A DNA stretch of 47,568 nt from Pseudomonadota bacterium (GTDB lineage: Bacteria > Pseudomonadota > Alphaproteobacteria > Rhizobiales > Hyphomicrobiaceae). Shown here one piece after another: positions 8,441-17,189 of this stretch. The stretch's first letter is position 1. Each line of letters starts with the position of its first letter. The stretch spans positions 1 through 47,568 of the forward strand of contig JAEZAW010000286.1 of the NCBI GenBank assembly GCA_023430315.1, in the 5' to 3' direction. Both the position numbers and the translations under genes were made by a program. Below the pieces are notes generated by a model. The model worked only from the letters and a program-made list of their open reading frames with translations. It searched no databases and was not told the DNA's origin.

Positions 8441-9177
8441 GCGGCCCCCGTGCCGAACTTCTGCGCGTGCCGCTTGCCGAGATAGGCCTCGATCACGTGC
8501 TGGTTGCTTGTCACCTCGCGCGACGTGCCGCGTGCAATCTCGCGGCCCTGATGGAATACGACGACGCGGTCGGCCAGCGACATGATCACTTCCATGATGT
8601 GCTCGACGATGACGAGCGTGATGCCTGAGCCATGGATACGGCGCACGAGATCGATGGCTGTGCGAATTTCCGTTGGCGTCAGGCCGGCCATGGCCTCGTC
8701 GAGCAGCAGAACTTTCGGCTCCGACGCGAGCGCTCTGGCGATCTCGAGGCGTTTGCGCCCCGGTGTACCGAGGCTCCGCGCAGGCGCCGCGGCTACAGGG
8801 CCGAGACCGACAAAGTCGACAACCTCGCGTGCCTTGTTACGGGCGGCAGCCGCGCCGTGATGGCGCAGGAAGGCGCCGATCATGACGTTGTCGAGCACCG
8901 ACATGGACTCGAACGTCAGTGGCACCTGGAACGTGCGCGCGATGCCTAGCGCTGCGCGTTGCTCCGGCGTCATGCCGGTGACCGTCTGACCGTCGAAGTG
9001 GATGGTGCCGGCGGTCGGCGTGAGATCTCCGACGAGGCAGTTGAAGAAGGTCGATTTGCCGGCGCCATTGGGGCCAATGAGGCCCAAGACCTCGCCTTTG
9101 CTCACCGTGATGGACACGTCGTCCACGGCCTTGAAGGCGCCGAAGGCCATCGTGACATTGCGCGCATCAAGCAGCAC
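8437..9177 (-). CDS. livG: HAAT importer ATPase LivG (second transporter)
   Basis: A 246-residue ABC ATPase with Walker A GPNGAGKST, Walker B LLLDEAMAGLTP and the LivG-typical ending VIEAYLGK. The signature motif is divergent: LGTPGRKRLEIARAL replaces the usual LSxGxQRRLEIARAL, which could alter ATPase behaviour. Translation probably starts at a GTG (9175-9177) with GAGG upstream and overlaps the end of livM by 11 bases. It is expected to form a heterodimer with LivF. Confidence 0.92.
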   Translation of the reverse strand: MLLDARNVTMAFGAFKAVDDVSITVSKGEVLGLIGPNGAGKSTFFNCLVGDLTPTAGTIHFDGQTVTGMTPEQRAALGIARTFQVPLTFESMSVLDNVMIGAFLRHHGAAAARNKAREVVDFVGLGPVAAAPARSLGTPGRKRLEIARALASEPKVLLLDEAMAGLTPTEIRTAIDLVRRIHGSGITLVIVEHIMEVIMSLADRVVVFHQGREIARGTSREVTSNQHVIEAYLGKRHAQKFGTGAA

Positions 9178-10156
9178 GGTTCACCTCGGCCCGCTTGATC
9201 TCTTCATTCCTAGGCTCGAAGTAAGACATGAGCAGTGGAAGAAGGCCACCCGGCAAAAAGCGGGCGATAATGACGATAATGGCCCCATAGACCACGAACG
9301 TCAGGCCGGCGCCGCTGCCGCCGAGCAGGCTGTTGGACGTCTCTTCGAGAGGAACGAGGATCAGTGCTCCGACCAGCGGGCCGAACAGCATCCCTGCCCC
9401 CCCGAGCGCCGCCATGATGAGCATCTTCACCGATATGAGGATGCCGACACCCGACTCGGGGTCCACGAAGCCGAACATGGTGGCGTAGAGCGCTCCAGCA
9501 ATTGCCGTAGTGCCGGCGCTGAGCATGTAGGCGTAGAGCTTATAACGGCTGGCCGCGACACCGAGCGACCGCGCGGCGCGCTCGCTGTCCTTGATCGCGC
9601 GCAGATAGAAGCCGGCTCGGCTGTTCTCGATGCGCCAAGTCATAAACAGAATGGCGCTCAGCACGGCGAGGAAAAGATAGTAGTACGGCATCGCCGAGAT
9701 GAACGAGAGGTCGAGAACCGTGCGCGGCACGGCCGGTCCGGATATGCCCTGCGCTGCGCCGACGAACTCCCAATTGGTGACGAGCACGCGGGTCAACTCT
9801 GCAACCGCTATCGTGGCCATGCTGAAATAGTGGCCGGAGAGCCGCAGCGTCGGCACACCGATCACGGCAGCGATCGCTACGGCGATGAGTGCGCCAACCG
9901 GCGCGCCCGCGATCGGCGGCAAACCGAAGTGCGTATACCCGGCGATCGCCGCGTAGGCGCCGGCGCCGAAGAAGACGGCATGACCGACCGATATCGGTCC
10001 GGCATATCCGCCGAGGATATTCCACGCAGAGGCTCCGATCGCAGCCAACAGCACGAGCGCGCCGAGCCGCTGGTACACGGGCGAACTCATGGTCAGGATC
10101 GGGTAGGTGAGCACGATGAAAACGAGAATGCCCAGGAGCAGATTGCGCCGCGTCAT
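9167..10156 (-). CDS. livM: HAAT importer permease LivM (second transporter)
   Basis: A 329-residue inner-membrane permease of the LivM family, with 8-10 hydrophobic segments and the family landmarks NILGGYAGPISVGHAVFFGAGAY (about residues 47-69) and the cytoplasmic coupling region AIKDSERAARSLGV. The start ATG overlaps the livH stop (ATGA at 10153-10156); a longer frame upstream would overlap livH further and is rejected. It pairs with LivH to form the membrane channel of the second transporter. Confidence 0.93.
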   Translation of the reverse strand: MTRRNLLLGILVFIVLTYPILTMSSPVYQRLGALVLLAAIGASAWNILGGYAGPISVGHAVFFGAGAYAAIAGYTHFGLPPIAGAPVGALIAVAIAAVIGVPTLRLSGHYFSMATIAVAELTRVLVTNWEFVGAAQGISGPAVPRTVLDLSFISAMPYYYLFLAVLSAILFMTWRIENSRAGFYLRAIKDSERAARSLGVAASRYKLYAYMLSAGTTAIAGALYATMFGFVDPESGVGILISVKMLIMAALGGAGMLFGPLVGALILVPLEETSNSLLGGSGAGLTFVVYGAIIVIIARFLPGGLLPLLMSYFEPRNEEIKRAEVNRAA

Positions 10157-11016
10157 GCCTTCCCCATCAGGCCCTGCGGCCTTGTCCAAAGCACGAGAAC
10201 GAACAGCGTGTAGACGATCACGTCTTTGTAGACAGGACCAATCCAGTAGGCCGACAGCGCCTCCAACACACCGATGATCAATCCGGCGACGAGCGCGCCT
10301 GGCACGCTGCCGAAGCCACCGAATGCAACCGTGACGAAGGCGATGATCGCCAGCGTCTCTCCGACGGTCGGCGATGTGTAAAAGAACGTCGCGATCAGCG
10401 CGCCGGCAATGCCTGTCGATGCCGCTGCCAAGCCCCAGGCAATGGCCTGCATACGCTCAGGCCTGATGCCCATGAGCTGAGCGGCGGTCTCGTCCTCGGA
10501 CACAGCCAGCATGCGACTGCCGAGCGCCGTACGTGTCAGCAGAAGATGTAGAAGCATGGTGACCACGAGACCCACGGTGCCGGCGAGGAGACGCGGTGCG
10601 TCGATGCGGATGTCGCCGAACACGAACGGAGGACCGAGGATGTTGTCGGGCAGCGTTTTGAAATTCGAGCCAAAGTACCAGAATGCGGAGTAGCGAATTA
10701 GTAGAGCGAGCCCGAACGTGCCGAGAATCTGCGCGATCATCGGCCCCTTCATGATGTGGCGCACGAGTAGGAAATAGCTGAGGACGCCGACCGTCGCGAG
10801 AACGATGGCCGCGATCGGAATCGACGCCAGCGGACCGCCGCCGAACGCAGTCCACACCACGAACGCCGTGTACATCGCCAGCATGACGAAATCGCCATGC
10901 GCGAAATTGACGACATTCATCATGCCCCAGATCAGCGTGAGACCCGACGCGAACAGCGCATAGACCGCGCCGATGAGCAGGCCGCTGACGATGACTTGCA
11001 GAAGAATGGAGGACAT
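10153..11016 (-). CDS. livH: HAAT importer permease LivH (second transporter)
   Basis: A 287-residue LivH permease of normal length, beginning with the family pattern SGLLIGAVYALFASGLTLIWGMMNVVNFAHGDF and ending RPQGLMG. It follows the binding-protein gene by 85 bases containing two overlapping hairpins, one ending only 8 bases before this start codon. There is no good ribosome binding site, so the hairpin may set how much permease is made. Confidence 0.94.
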   Translation of the reverse strand: MSSILLQVIVSGLLIGAVYALFASGLTLIWGMMNVVNFAHGDFVMLAMYTAFVVWTAFGGGPLASIPIAAIVLATVGVLSYFLLVRHIMKGPMIAQILGTFGLALLIRYSAFWYFGSNFKTLPDNILGPPFVFGDIRIDAPRLLAGTVGLVVTMLLHLLLTRTALGSRMLAVSEDETAAQLMGIRPERMQAIAWGLAAASTGIAGALIATFFYTSPTVGETLAIIAFVTVAFGGFGSVPGALVAGLIIGVLEALSAYWIGPVYKDVIVYTLFVLVLWTRPQGLMGKA

Positions 11017-11023
11017 GAAGATG

Positions 11024-11045
11024 GCGCACCGCGTAAGCGGTGCGC
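11024..11045 (-). other. Stem-loop immediately upstream of livH
   Basis: GCGCACCGC (11024-11032) and GCGGTGCGC (11037-11045) form a perfect 9-bp stem with a 4-base loop. On the minus-strand transcript it ends 7 bases before the livH start, over the region where a ribosome would bind. It shares bases with the second hairpin (11040-11076), so only one of the two can form fully. Confidence 0.5.
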
Positions 11046-11076
11046 GGCTCAGCTCGATTTGGGCTCAGCCGCGCAC
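11040..11076 (-). other. Alternative stem-loop between binding-protein gene and livH
   Basis: GTGCGCGGCT (11040-11049) and AGCCGCGCAC (11067-11076) form a perfect 10-bp stem with a 17-base loop. It lies 25 bases past the binding-protein stop. No T tract follows, so it is more likely an RNA-stabilising or translation-modulating element than a terminator. Confidence 0.5.
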
Positions 11077-11101
11077 GTGTCCAACCGGGTGAAGAACCTG
11101 A

Positions 11102-12352
11102 CTACCAACCCTTGTAAGGAAGCTTTATGTCCCCCGCGGCCTTGTCCTTCGGCCATACAGGCACGTACACACCGCCCCGCAACTGCGTGATCAGGCTCGA
11201 CGCGAGCACGTTCTGCCCCTTCTCGTCGAACTTCACGCCATTGTAACCAGTGACCACCTGACTGGCCTTCAGATCCGTTGCCTTGAGGGCTGCTTGAATC
11301 TTGGCTGGCTCCGTGGATCCTGCGCGATTGATGGCTTCGGCCATGGTCAACAGCCCCTGCATGGCGCGGCCCGAGGGATCATCGAGATCAAAGCCGGTCT
11401 TCTTCTTGTACATCTCGTTGATGATGGCGCTGACCGATCCCGGCTTGCCGATCGCGAAGGATGAGCGATTGATCAATCCCTCCACGAGCGCGCCGGATGT
11501 CTGCACGAACGACGGATCGTTGAAGCCGGCATTGTCCGCGATCATGATCGACGGCTTCCAGTTCAGGTCCTTCATCGTCTTGGCATAGAGAATGGCGTCC
11601 GACGTATACGAGATGAAGATCACCACGTCGGGATTCTTCTCCTTCATCTGCAGCACCTGGGGCTGCACGTCGGTGGTGTTGGCGGAGTAAGGAATGACCT
11701 GCGTGATATTGAGGCCGTCCTTGGCGAACACCTCCCGGATCACGCTCGCAACCGAGTTGCCATACTCCGTATTCTCGTTGACGATCGCAATCGTATCGGT
11801 CTTCTGGCCCGCGGCTTTCTGCTCTTTGAGGAAAGCCGAGTAGGCACGCGCGAAGTCACCAGCGACCGGCGTCGTGCGGAAGAACCACTTGAAACCGCGC
11901 TCGGTCAGGTTGGAAGCAACCGACTCCGGCGTGAGAAACGGAATGCCATGGCGCTCGGCCATGGCGCTCGTCGTCACCGTAATACCTGACTGATAAGCGC
12001 CGATCAGCGCATGAACCTTCTCTTCCGTGATCAGGCGTAGTGCCTGGTTCTGGCCGGCGGCTGGCGTTCCCTGGTTGTCCGCGAACACCACGGAGATCTT
12101 AGCGCCGCCCAGTCCAGGAAGGCCTTGGCCTTCCGCGAGCGGTATATCCTTGAGCTGGGGGTGAGCGTTGTTGATGATATCGACCGCCAGCTCGATAGCG
12201 GCTTTCGAGAAGTTACCCGCGCTCGCGGCGTTGCCGCTCAGAGGGTAGATAGCGCCGATTTTGACGGTCTGTTGTGCGTTCGCCTGACCCACCAGGGCGA
12301 ACGTCGTCAGTGCAACGACAAATTTGATAACCGCGCTCGCGCGACCCAACAT
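11102..12352 (-). CDS. HAAT-family periplasmic substrate-binding protein (second transporter)
   Basis: A 416-residue exported binding protein that feeds the LivH/LivM/LivG/LivF importer encoded just downstream. The signal peptide is residues 1-26 (ending VGQANA, before QQTVKIGAIYPLSG). The type I binding fold follows, with the sequence ALIGAYQSGITVTTSAMAERHGIPFLTPESVASNLTERG (about residues 110-148) lining the usual ligand cleft. The ATG at 12350-12352 has a GGGAGGAC ribosome binding site; a TTG 18 bases earlier overlaps that site. It heads a five-gene operon and is divergent from the racemase-like pseudogene. The substrate is not predictable by eye. Confidence 0.94.
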   Translation of the reverse strand: MLGRASAVIKFVVALTTFALVGQANAQQTVKIGAIYPLSGNAASAGNFSKAAIELAVDIINNAHPQLKDIPLAEGQGLPGLGGAKISVVFADNQGTPAAGQNQALRLITEEKVHALIGAYQSGITVTTSAMAERHGIPFLTPESVASNLTERGFKWFFRTTPVAGDFARAYSAFLKEQKAAGQKTDTIAIVNENTEYGNSVASVIREVFAKDGLNITQVIPYSANTTDVQPQVLQMKEKNPDVVIFISYTSDAILYAKTMKDLNWKPSIMIADNAGFNDPSFVQTSGALVEGLINRSSFAIGKPGSVSAIINEMYKKKTGFDLDDPSGRAMQGLLTMAEAINRAGSTEPAKIQAALKATDLKASQVVTGYNGVKFDEKGQNVLASSLITQLRGGVYVPVWPKDKAAGDIKLPYKGW

Positions 12353-12581
12353 CAGTTGTCCTCCCGGCAAGCCTTACATTTTTGGGACCGCCTGCCATCG
12401 GCCGGACGATCAACATCAATCATGACACACGGGCGCCCTCACAGTCCACAATGACGGCGATTGCTTCTGCGGTGCGTAATGCACGACTGCAACGGCACTT
12501 CTGGATGGCACACCGGAGCGCTGCTAGCCTGGGCGCGCGGACTTGATCCTAGTGAGCCAACAGCTCGAAGCGAGGTTGCTC

Positions 12582-13336
12582 ATGCGCGACTATCTGGCCT
12601 GGCGCTTGGCGTTCGGCGTTACGACCCCATCGACCAACACTGTCGTGCAGCCCGAGTACGACGACATGCGCCCGCCTGGCGTGACCAACCATCTGGCGCG
12701 AATGGTCATTCCCGACATGCCGATCCGCACCAACGACGACTTCGATGAGTCGATCCGGCTTATCGATGCCGCGCTCGAAGATGCCGTCGACCGCGTGATG
12801 GACTGCAAGCCGAATGCCTTCATTCTCGGCATATCTGCGCTATCGATCTGGGGCGGCAACCAGCAGTGGTGCGATGATCTCAAGCGCCGCGTGCGCGCCG
12901 TTGCAGGCTTCGATATTCCGGTAGCGCTCGCCTCCGATGCGGTTGTGGAGGGCCTGAAGAGGCACGGCATCAAGAAGAAGATCGCCGTGATGGAGCCTAC
13001 TACCCCTCGATCGAGCCACGGATGCAGGGTGTTTTCGGCCCGCATGGCTACGAGATCATTCGCTTCAATCACATGCGCGGCAAAAGTCCCGCCTCCTACT
13101 CCATCCTCACGGCGCGCGACATGATCGAGGCCATCAAGTCGGTCGACGGTCCCGATATCGAGGCCATCGTACAGTTCGGCGCCAACCTGCCGATGGCGCG
13201 CCTCGCGGATGAAGCCGAGCGCTGGCTCGACAAGCCCGTGATCAGCGTCAATGTCGCGACCCACTGGCACGCGTGCCGCATGAACGGCATCGAGGACAAA
13301 CTTTACGGCTATACGCAGCTCTTCTCGCAGTTCTAG
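12582..13336 (+). pseudogene. Arylmalonate decarboxylase / Asp-Glu racemase-family gene, frameshifted
   Basis: The gene is in two frames. The first part (12582 to about 12997) reads AFGVTTPSTNTVVQPEYDDM through KKIAVMEP. The second (about 12998-13336) continues with YYPSIEPRMQGVFGPHGYE to the end. Loss of one base near 12997 joins them: GAGCCTAC would be GAGCCCTAC, restoring MEPYYPS. The rebuilt protein, about 250 residues, matches the maleate isomerase / arylmalonate decarboxylase group in length and layout. Neither catalytic cysteine of that group is present: the first site reads GISALS, as in decarboxylases, and the second reads IVQFGANL where LLSCGG is expected. It may be a real pseudogene or an intact gene with a sequencing error. 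The ATG at 12582 has GAGG upstream. Confidence 0.75.
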
Positions 13337-14502
13337 CTGATCAGAGAGCCCTGAGGATCGGCGGCGAGGATATCGGCCTCGGGCAAACCCAGCTCGCGTC
13401 GCACGATGTTGGTGCCACGCACAAGCGACACCATCTTGTAAAAGGCGTGGAGCCGGCTCATGCCCTGGCGTCCGAAACCGCAATCGGTCGATACGATCAG
13501 CCTTTCCGGCGGGATGACCTTGAGTGCCCGTCGAATGAGCGTCGCGACTTCCTCGGGCCTTTCGACCTGCAGCGTGCGGTGGCTGATGACGCCGATGGCG
13601 ATCTTCTTGTCCTTGCCAATGCCCGCGGCGAAGCTCTCGATCTCGTCGCCGCCATTGTCCGCGGCTTCGAAAGTGATGACGTCGACGTCGAGTTTGTCGA
13701 AGTACGGAAGTGCCTGCGTATAGAAGCGCCGCTTGGTCTCCGTTCGTTGCGCCGCAGGATTGCCCCAGCACGTGTGACACCACACCTCGGCCCTGGCGCG
13801 CAAACCCTTCACCTCGCGATTGAACGCTTCGACGAGGAAGTCACCCGTGATCTCCGCGTCGCCGAGACCGACCATGCCGTGAATAGCGGGCTCCTCGACC
13901 TGAATGACCTGACAGCCAGCGTCGGCGAGCTCATTGAGCTCCTCATTCATCGTCGCCGATAGCGCCATGATGAGATCGCGGCGGTTCTTGAAGTGCGCGT
14001 CGTGGACACCGGTCGCGACCATCTGGCCGGATATCGCGCCGAACTTGACGGGTTTGCGCGTCTGACGCTGCGCCACCTTCCAGACGCGCGCATACTCGAG
14101 CGGGCCACGCCGCACCGGTCCCGTCACATGCGGCAAAACCCGCGTTTCGAGCACCTCGAACATGATGTCGCCGGCTGCCTTATCGCGGCTGGATGCCGTC
14201 GCGCCGCGACCGACATGGTGGCCCGTGAGCCCATCCAGGCGCTCGGTCGCATAGGCGAACCACGATCGCCCCCCGACATCGCAGTCGCAGCGTGCATCAC
14301 CGTCTGTCAGGAGATCGAGACCCGCGCGCGTCTGATCAGAGAGGTAGCTCGTAACGGCATCCGTGTATTGCTCACGGAAGGCAATGTCGGTCATAGCCAG
14401 CGAGAACGGTCGACCCTGCAAATTGGCCACGAACCAGTGCGGGCGCGGCAGCGAGCCCGTAATCGTCGTCAGCAGCGGGCGATCTTTCGACACCGTCAAC
14501 AT
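13333..14502 (-). CDS. MetE-C-like zinc methyl/alkyltransferase
   Basis: A 389-residue protein of the cobalamin-independent methionine synthase (UROD/MetE-like) superfamily, made only of the catalytic barrel; full MetE is about 750 residues. The zinc ligands are visible as His243 and Cys245 (WCHTCWGN), Glu279 (ITFEA) and Cys341 (STDCGFG). Relatives include stand-alone methionine synthases and epoxyalkane:coenzyme M transferase, so the thiol acceptor is uncertain. The ATG at 14500-14502 has an AGGAGG ribosome binding site. It converges with the racemase-like gene with a 4-base overlap. Its setting among catabolic genes suggests a specialised substrate rather than routine methionine synthesis, which is an inference. 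Confidence 0.85.
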   Translation of the reverse strand: MLTVSKDRPLLTTITGSLPRPHWFVANLQGRPFSLAMTDIAFREQYTDAVTSYLSDQTRAGLDLLTDGDARCDCDVGGRSWFAYATERLDGLTGHHVGRGATASSRDKAAGDIMFEVLETRVLPHVTGPVRRGPLEYARVWKVAQRQTRKPVKFGAISGQMVATGVHDAHFKNRRDLIMALSATMNEELNELADAGCQVIQVEEPAIHGMVGLGDAEITGDFLVEAFNREVKGLRARAEVWCHTCWGNPAAQRTETKRRFYTQALPYFDKLDVDVITFEAADNGGDEIESFAAGIGKDKKIAIGVISHRTLQVERPEEVATLIRRALKVIPPERLIVSTDCGFGRQGMSRLHAFYKMVSLVRGTNIVRRELGLPEADILAADPQGSLIS

Positions 14503-14575
14503 ACGTCGCCTCCTAAGTTCTCATTGGCTTGGCACTGAGCCAGCACCCGATAGAACTACAGAAGTGTCTCGCGGG

Positions 14576-15895
14576 CTAGCCTTCCGCGTACCAGCCGAGC
14601 ATGCTCAGGCGCCACGTGCTCACGGCCGACTCGACGGCGTACGACAGGATCCATGCGCTGACACCGAGAGCCGCGCCGTTGAGATCAGGGTAGACAAGAG
14701 CGATGGACGAGGCCGCTGCAGCCGTCACGACACGCAATATGCCGCTAGCCGCAAGCGATCCCGTCGTTCGCGCCTTGGCCAGCAAGCCCCTGAAGAGGGC
14801 GGAGCTGCCCCAAAAGGCCGCCATCGCAAATGAGATGGCCATGGCCGGCTCCGAATACGATGCAAGCTCGGGCGTCAGACCAATGAGACCTCGTAGGATG
14901 CTATCGCGCAGCGGCGTATGAAATAGGACCAGCGCCAGCAGCGTGAAGAGGCCGACAAGCTGAGCAGTGAAGATCGCCATGACGCGGACGTCCTCGCGCC
15001 GCCCGACAAGTGTTTGGGCCGTTTGAACGAGATTGCGGACCGGCGCCATCAGCAATGAAACCAACCCGTGCACGACACCGAAGGCCGCAATGGCCAACTC
15101 AGCAGTGTGCAGCCGACCGAGGAAGAGATTGATGACGAAGATCGATCCAAGCTCGGCCGAGGCATTGATGATCAATGGCCAGGAGAAGCGCCAGTAGCGG
15201 ATCAGCGGTTCAACGGATGCGCGTTCGCGCGGGAGCTTCATGAGCTCTCGCCAGGCGAAGACCCAAGAGAACGCGGTCTCGCTTGCCATGCAAATGACCA
15301 ACGCCGCGGCGCCGATCGCCGCGCCCTCGAGCCACCAAGGCAGGATGGCGAGAGAGACGGTCAGCGACAGCAGTCGCACCAAGGTACTCAAGGTGATGAT
15401 GATTGTGCGGCGGGCCAGCATCAGCAGCGCGAAGGCATTGGCGCGGAAAATGAGGACTGGAGAAGAAATCGCCAGCAGTCCGACGGCCTGTTGCGCATCT
15501 TCCACCGCTGATGCTCCGAGACTGAACCAGCTACCGAATACGATGTTGCCTGCGCCCGTGAAGGCGACTGCCAGCGCAATGGTGATCGGCAGAGTAAGAA
15601 CAAGGGCGGCAAAAGCGCTCAACCGCAAGGAGTCGCGTCGCGATTTCAGGAACGACAGACACAGGACTGTCGTGACTTCGGATGCAGCCGTAAGTGCGAA
15701 GTAGAACGTAAAGGCCGCATTGAAGGCCGCCAGCGCGCCGCTCGGGTCGTCGGTCCGCGCCAGGAAGGCATGGATGAGCGACTTCGACATCATGTTGAGC
15801 TCGACCATGAGCACGAGCGGGAAGAAGAACCAATAGCAGTCGCGCAATCTGAGGTGCGGCCGCTCCGGGGCCTTCACTGCCTGATCTTTGCTCAT
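14576..15895 (-). CDS. ANKH-like MOP-superfamily membrane transporter
   Basis: A 439-residue inner-membrane protein with about 12 hydrophobic segments in two similar halves. The pattern resembles the progressive ankylosis (ANKH) branch of the MOP flippase/exporter superfamily more than typical MATE proteins. Points of similarity are the mid-protein WPLIINASAELGSIFVINLFLGR region and a C-terminal stretch (SGILRVV, then NGAALGVSAWILSYAVES) that parallels the equivalent part of animal ANKH. This is recalled similarity, not an alignment. The substrate is unknown; animal ANKH exports ATP, citrate or pyrophosphate. The start ATG at 15893-15895 is chosen over one at 15974-15976; neither has a good ribosome binding site. 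It is divergent from the export operon starting at 16119. Confidence 0.6.
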   Translation of the reverse strand: MSKDQAVKAPERPHLRLRDCYWFFFPLVLMVELNMMSKSLIHAFLARTDDPSGALAAFNAAFTFYFALTAASEVTTVLCLSFLKSRRDSLRLSAFAALVLTLPITIALAVAFTGAGNIVFGSWFSLGASAVEDAQQAVGLLAISSPVLIFRANAFALLMLARRTIIITLSTLVRLLSLTVSLAILPWWLEGAAIGAAALVICMASETAFSWVFAWRELMKLPRERASVEPLIRYWRFSWPLIINASAELGSIFVINLFLGRLHTAELAIAAFGVVHGLVSLLMAPVRNLVQTAQTLVGRREDVRVMAIFTAQLVGLFTLLALVLFHTPLRDSILRGLIGLTPELASYSEPAMAISFAMAAFWGSSALFRGLLAKARTTGSLAASGILRVVTAAAASSIALVYPDLNGAALGVSAWILSYAVESAVSTWRLSMLGWYAEG

Positions 15896-16053
15896 TGCGG
15901 CTCTGGAAGAAATTGCGACAGGATTCGTGGCGCTGATCCCACCGTCTGTCTTAGCGAACGCTCCGATGCCTCGCATCTGCGTTTTGCGAATACTCGTTGT
16001 CGCGTTGGGGGCAGCTGGAAGGCATAGGCACAGCGGTCGTTGACTTCAATCAA

Positions 16054-16070
16054 GGAGCCAGGGAGGCTCC
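16054..16070. promoter_or_regulatory. Inverted repeat upstream of the export operon
   Basis: GGAGCC (16054-16059) and GGCTCC (16065-16070) form a perfect 6-bp stem with a 5-base loop, 49 bases before the HlyD-like gene. A TTGACT sequence lies at 16040-16045, but no convincing -10 element follows at the right distance. It could be an operator or leader hairpin; nothing else was recognised in 15896-16118. Confidence 0.3.
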
Positions 16071-16118
16071 AAGAGTAGGTCAGCTAATCCCCCGGCGCAC
16101 CCCACCGAAAGGCCGATC

Positions 16119-17189
16119 ATGAAGGGCATTGAGATACGCCGGTTCCACGTGGTGCTGGCTTTGGTCGCTGCAATTGGCGGCTACTTTGCCTGGAGCATGG
16201 TTTCAAGAGGTGGCTTGCCGGCCGGCATCGCCAGTGGGAACGGCCGCATCGAAGCCGTCGAAATCGATGTGGCGACGAAGACCGCTGGCCGAATCAAGGA
16301 GATCCTGGTCAACGAAGGCGACCTCGTCGCGGCCGGGCAGGTGCTCGCCCGCATGGATACCGAGCAGCTCGAAGCCCATCGGCGTCAGGCCGACGCACAG
16401 CTCAAGCGCGCGAGGATCAGCGTCGATACGGCCCGCAGCCTGGTCACGCAACGCGAGGCCGAGCGCACCGCAGCAGCAGCCGTCGTCGCGCAACGCAAAG
16501 CCCAACTCGACGCCGCACAGCGCAAGCTCGCACGATCCGAGGAGCTGGCGAGGCGAGACACGGTCTCCCAGCAGGTTCTTGATGATGACCGCGCGGCGGA
16601 GCAGGGCACGCGCGCGGCAGTCGCAGCGGCAGAAGCTCAGCTCGCCGCGTCGGAGGCCGCCATCGGGTCGGCAAAGGCCCTGGTCGTCGATGCCGAAGCA
16701 GCGGTCGATGCCGCACAGGCCGCGAGCGAGAGCATCACCACGGACATCACCGACAGCATCCTGAAATCACCGCGCCCGGGTCGCGTGCAGTATCGCGTGG
16801 CACAGCCGGGCGAGGTTCTCTCCGGCGGCGGTCGCGTGCTCAATCTCGTCGATCTCGCCGACGTCCATATGACATTCTTCCTTCCGACGGCGCAGGCCGG
16901 CCGCCTTGCCATCGGCGCGGACGCGCGGATCGTCCTCGATGCGGCACCTCAGTACGTCATTCCCGCGAAGGTCAGCTTCGTCGCCGACGTGGCCCAGTTC
17001 ACACCCAAGACGGTGGAGACTCAGGAGGAGCGCCAGAAGCTGATGTTTCGAGTGAAGGCTCAGATCTTGCCGGAGCTCCTCAAGAAGCACATCCAGCACG
17101 TCAAGACCGGCTTACCGGGCATGGCGTACGTCCGGGTTTCGTCTGACGCCGCGTGGCCGGCGAACCTGCAGACAAAGTTGCCGCAATGA
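16119..17189 (+). CDS. HlyD-family periplasmic adaptor of an RbbA-type exporter
   Basis: A 356-residue membrane-fusion protein that would bridge the inner-membrane ABC exporter to the outer membrane. Residues 10-27 form a single membrane anchor. A biotinyl-lipoyl half motif follows (GRIEAVEIDVATKTAGRI, about 43-60), then a long Ala/Glu/Arg-rich coiled-coil hairpin (about 85-215), the second lipoyl half (ILKSPRPGRVQYRVAQPGEVL) and a beta-barrel end. Gene order and sequence match the YhiI/YbhG group. The ATG has GAAAGG upstream. Its stop overlaps the next start (ATGA at 17186-17189), so the two are probably translationally coupled. Confidence 0.9.
   Translation: MKGIEIRRFHVVLALVAAIGGYFAWSMVSRGGLPAGIASGNGRIEAVEIDVATKTAGRIKEILVNEGDLVAAGQVLARMDTEQLEAHRRQADAQLKRARISVDTARSLVTQREAERTAAAAVVAQRKAQLDAAQRKLARSEELARRDTVSQQVLDDDRAAEQGTRAAVAAAEAQLAASEAAIGSAKALVVDAEAAVDAAQAASESITTDITDSILKSPRPGRVQYRVAQPGEVLSGGGRVLNLVDLADVHMTFFLPTAQAGRLAIGADARIVLDAAPQYVIPAKVSFVADVAQFTPKTVETQEERQKLMFRVKAQILPELLKKHIQHVKTGLPGMAYVRVSSDAAWPANLQTKLPQ

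Noticed and set aside
9002..10213. A 403-codon plus-strand open frame opposite livM and the end of livG
   Set aside because: Antisense shadow: highly charged and repetitive, with no ribosome binding site; the Liv genes are unambiguous.
12590..13783. A 397-codon minus-strand open frame across the racemase-like gene and part of the MetE-like gene
   Set aside because: It joins two shadows. The plus-strand halves match a known family once one base is restored, and the MetE-like frame at 13333-14502 holds the zinc motifs.
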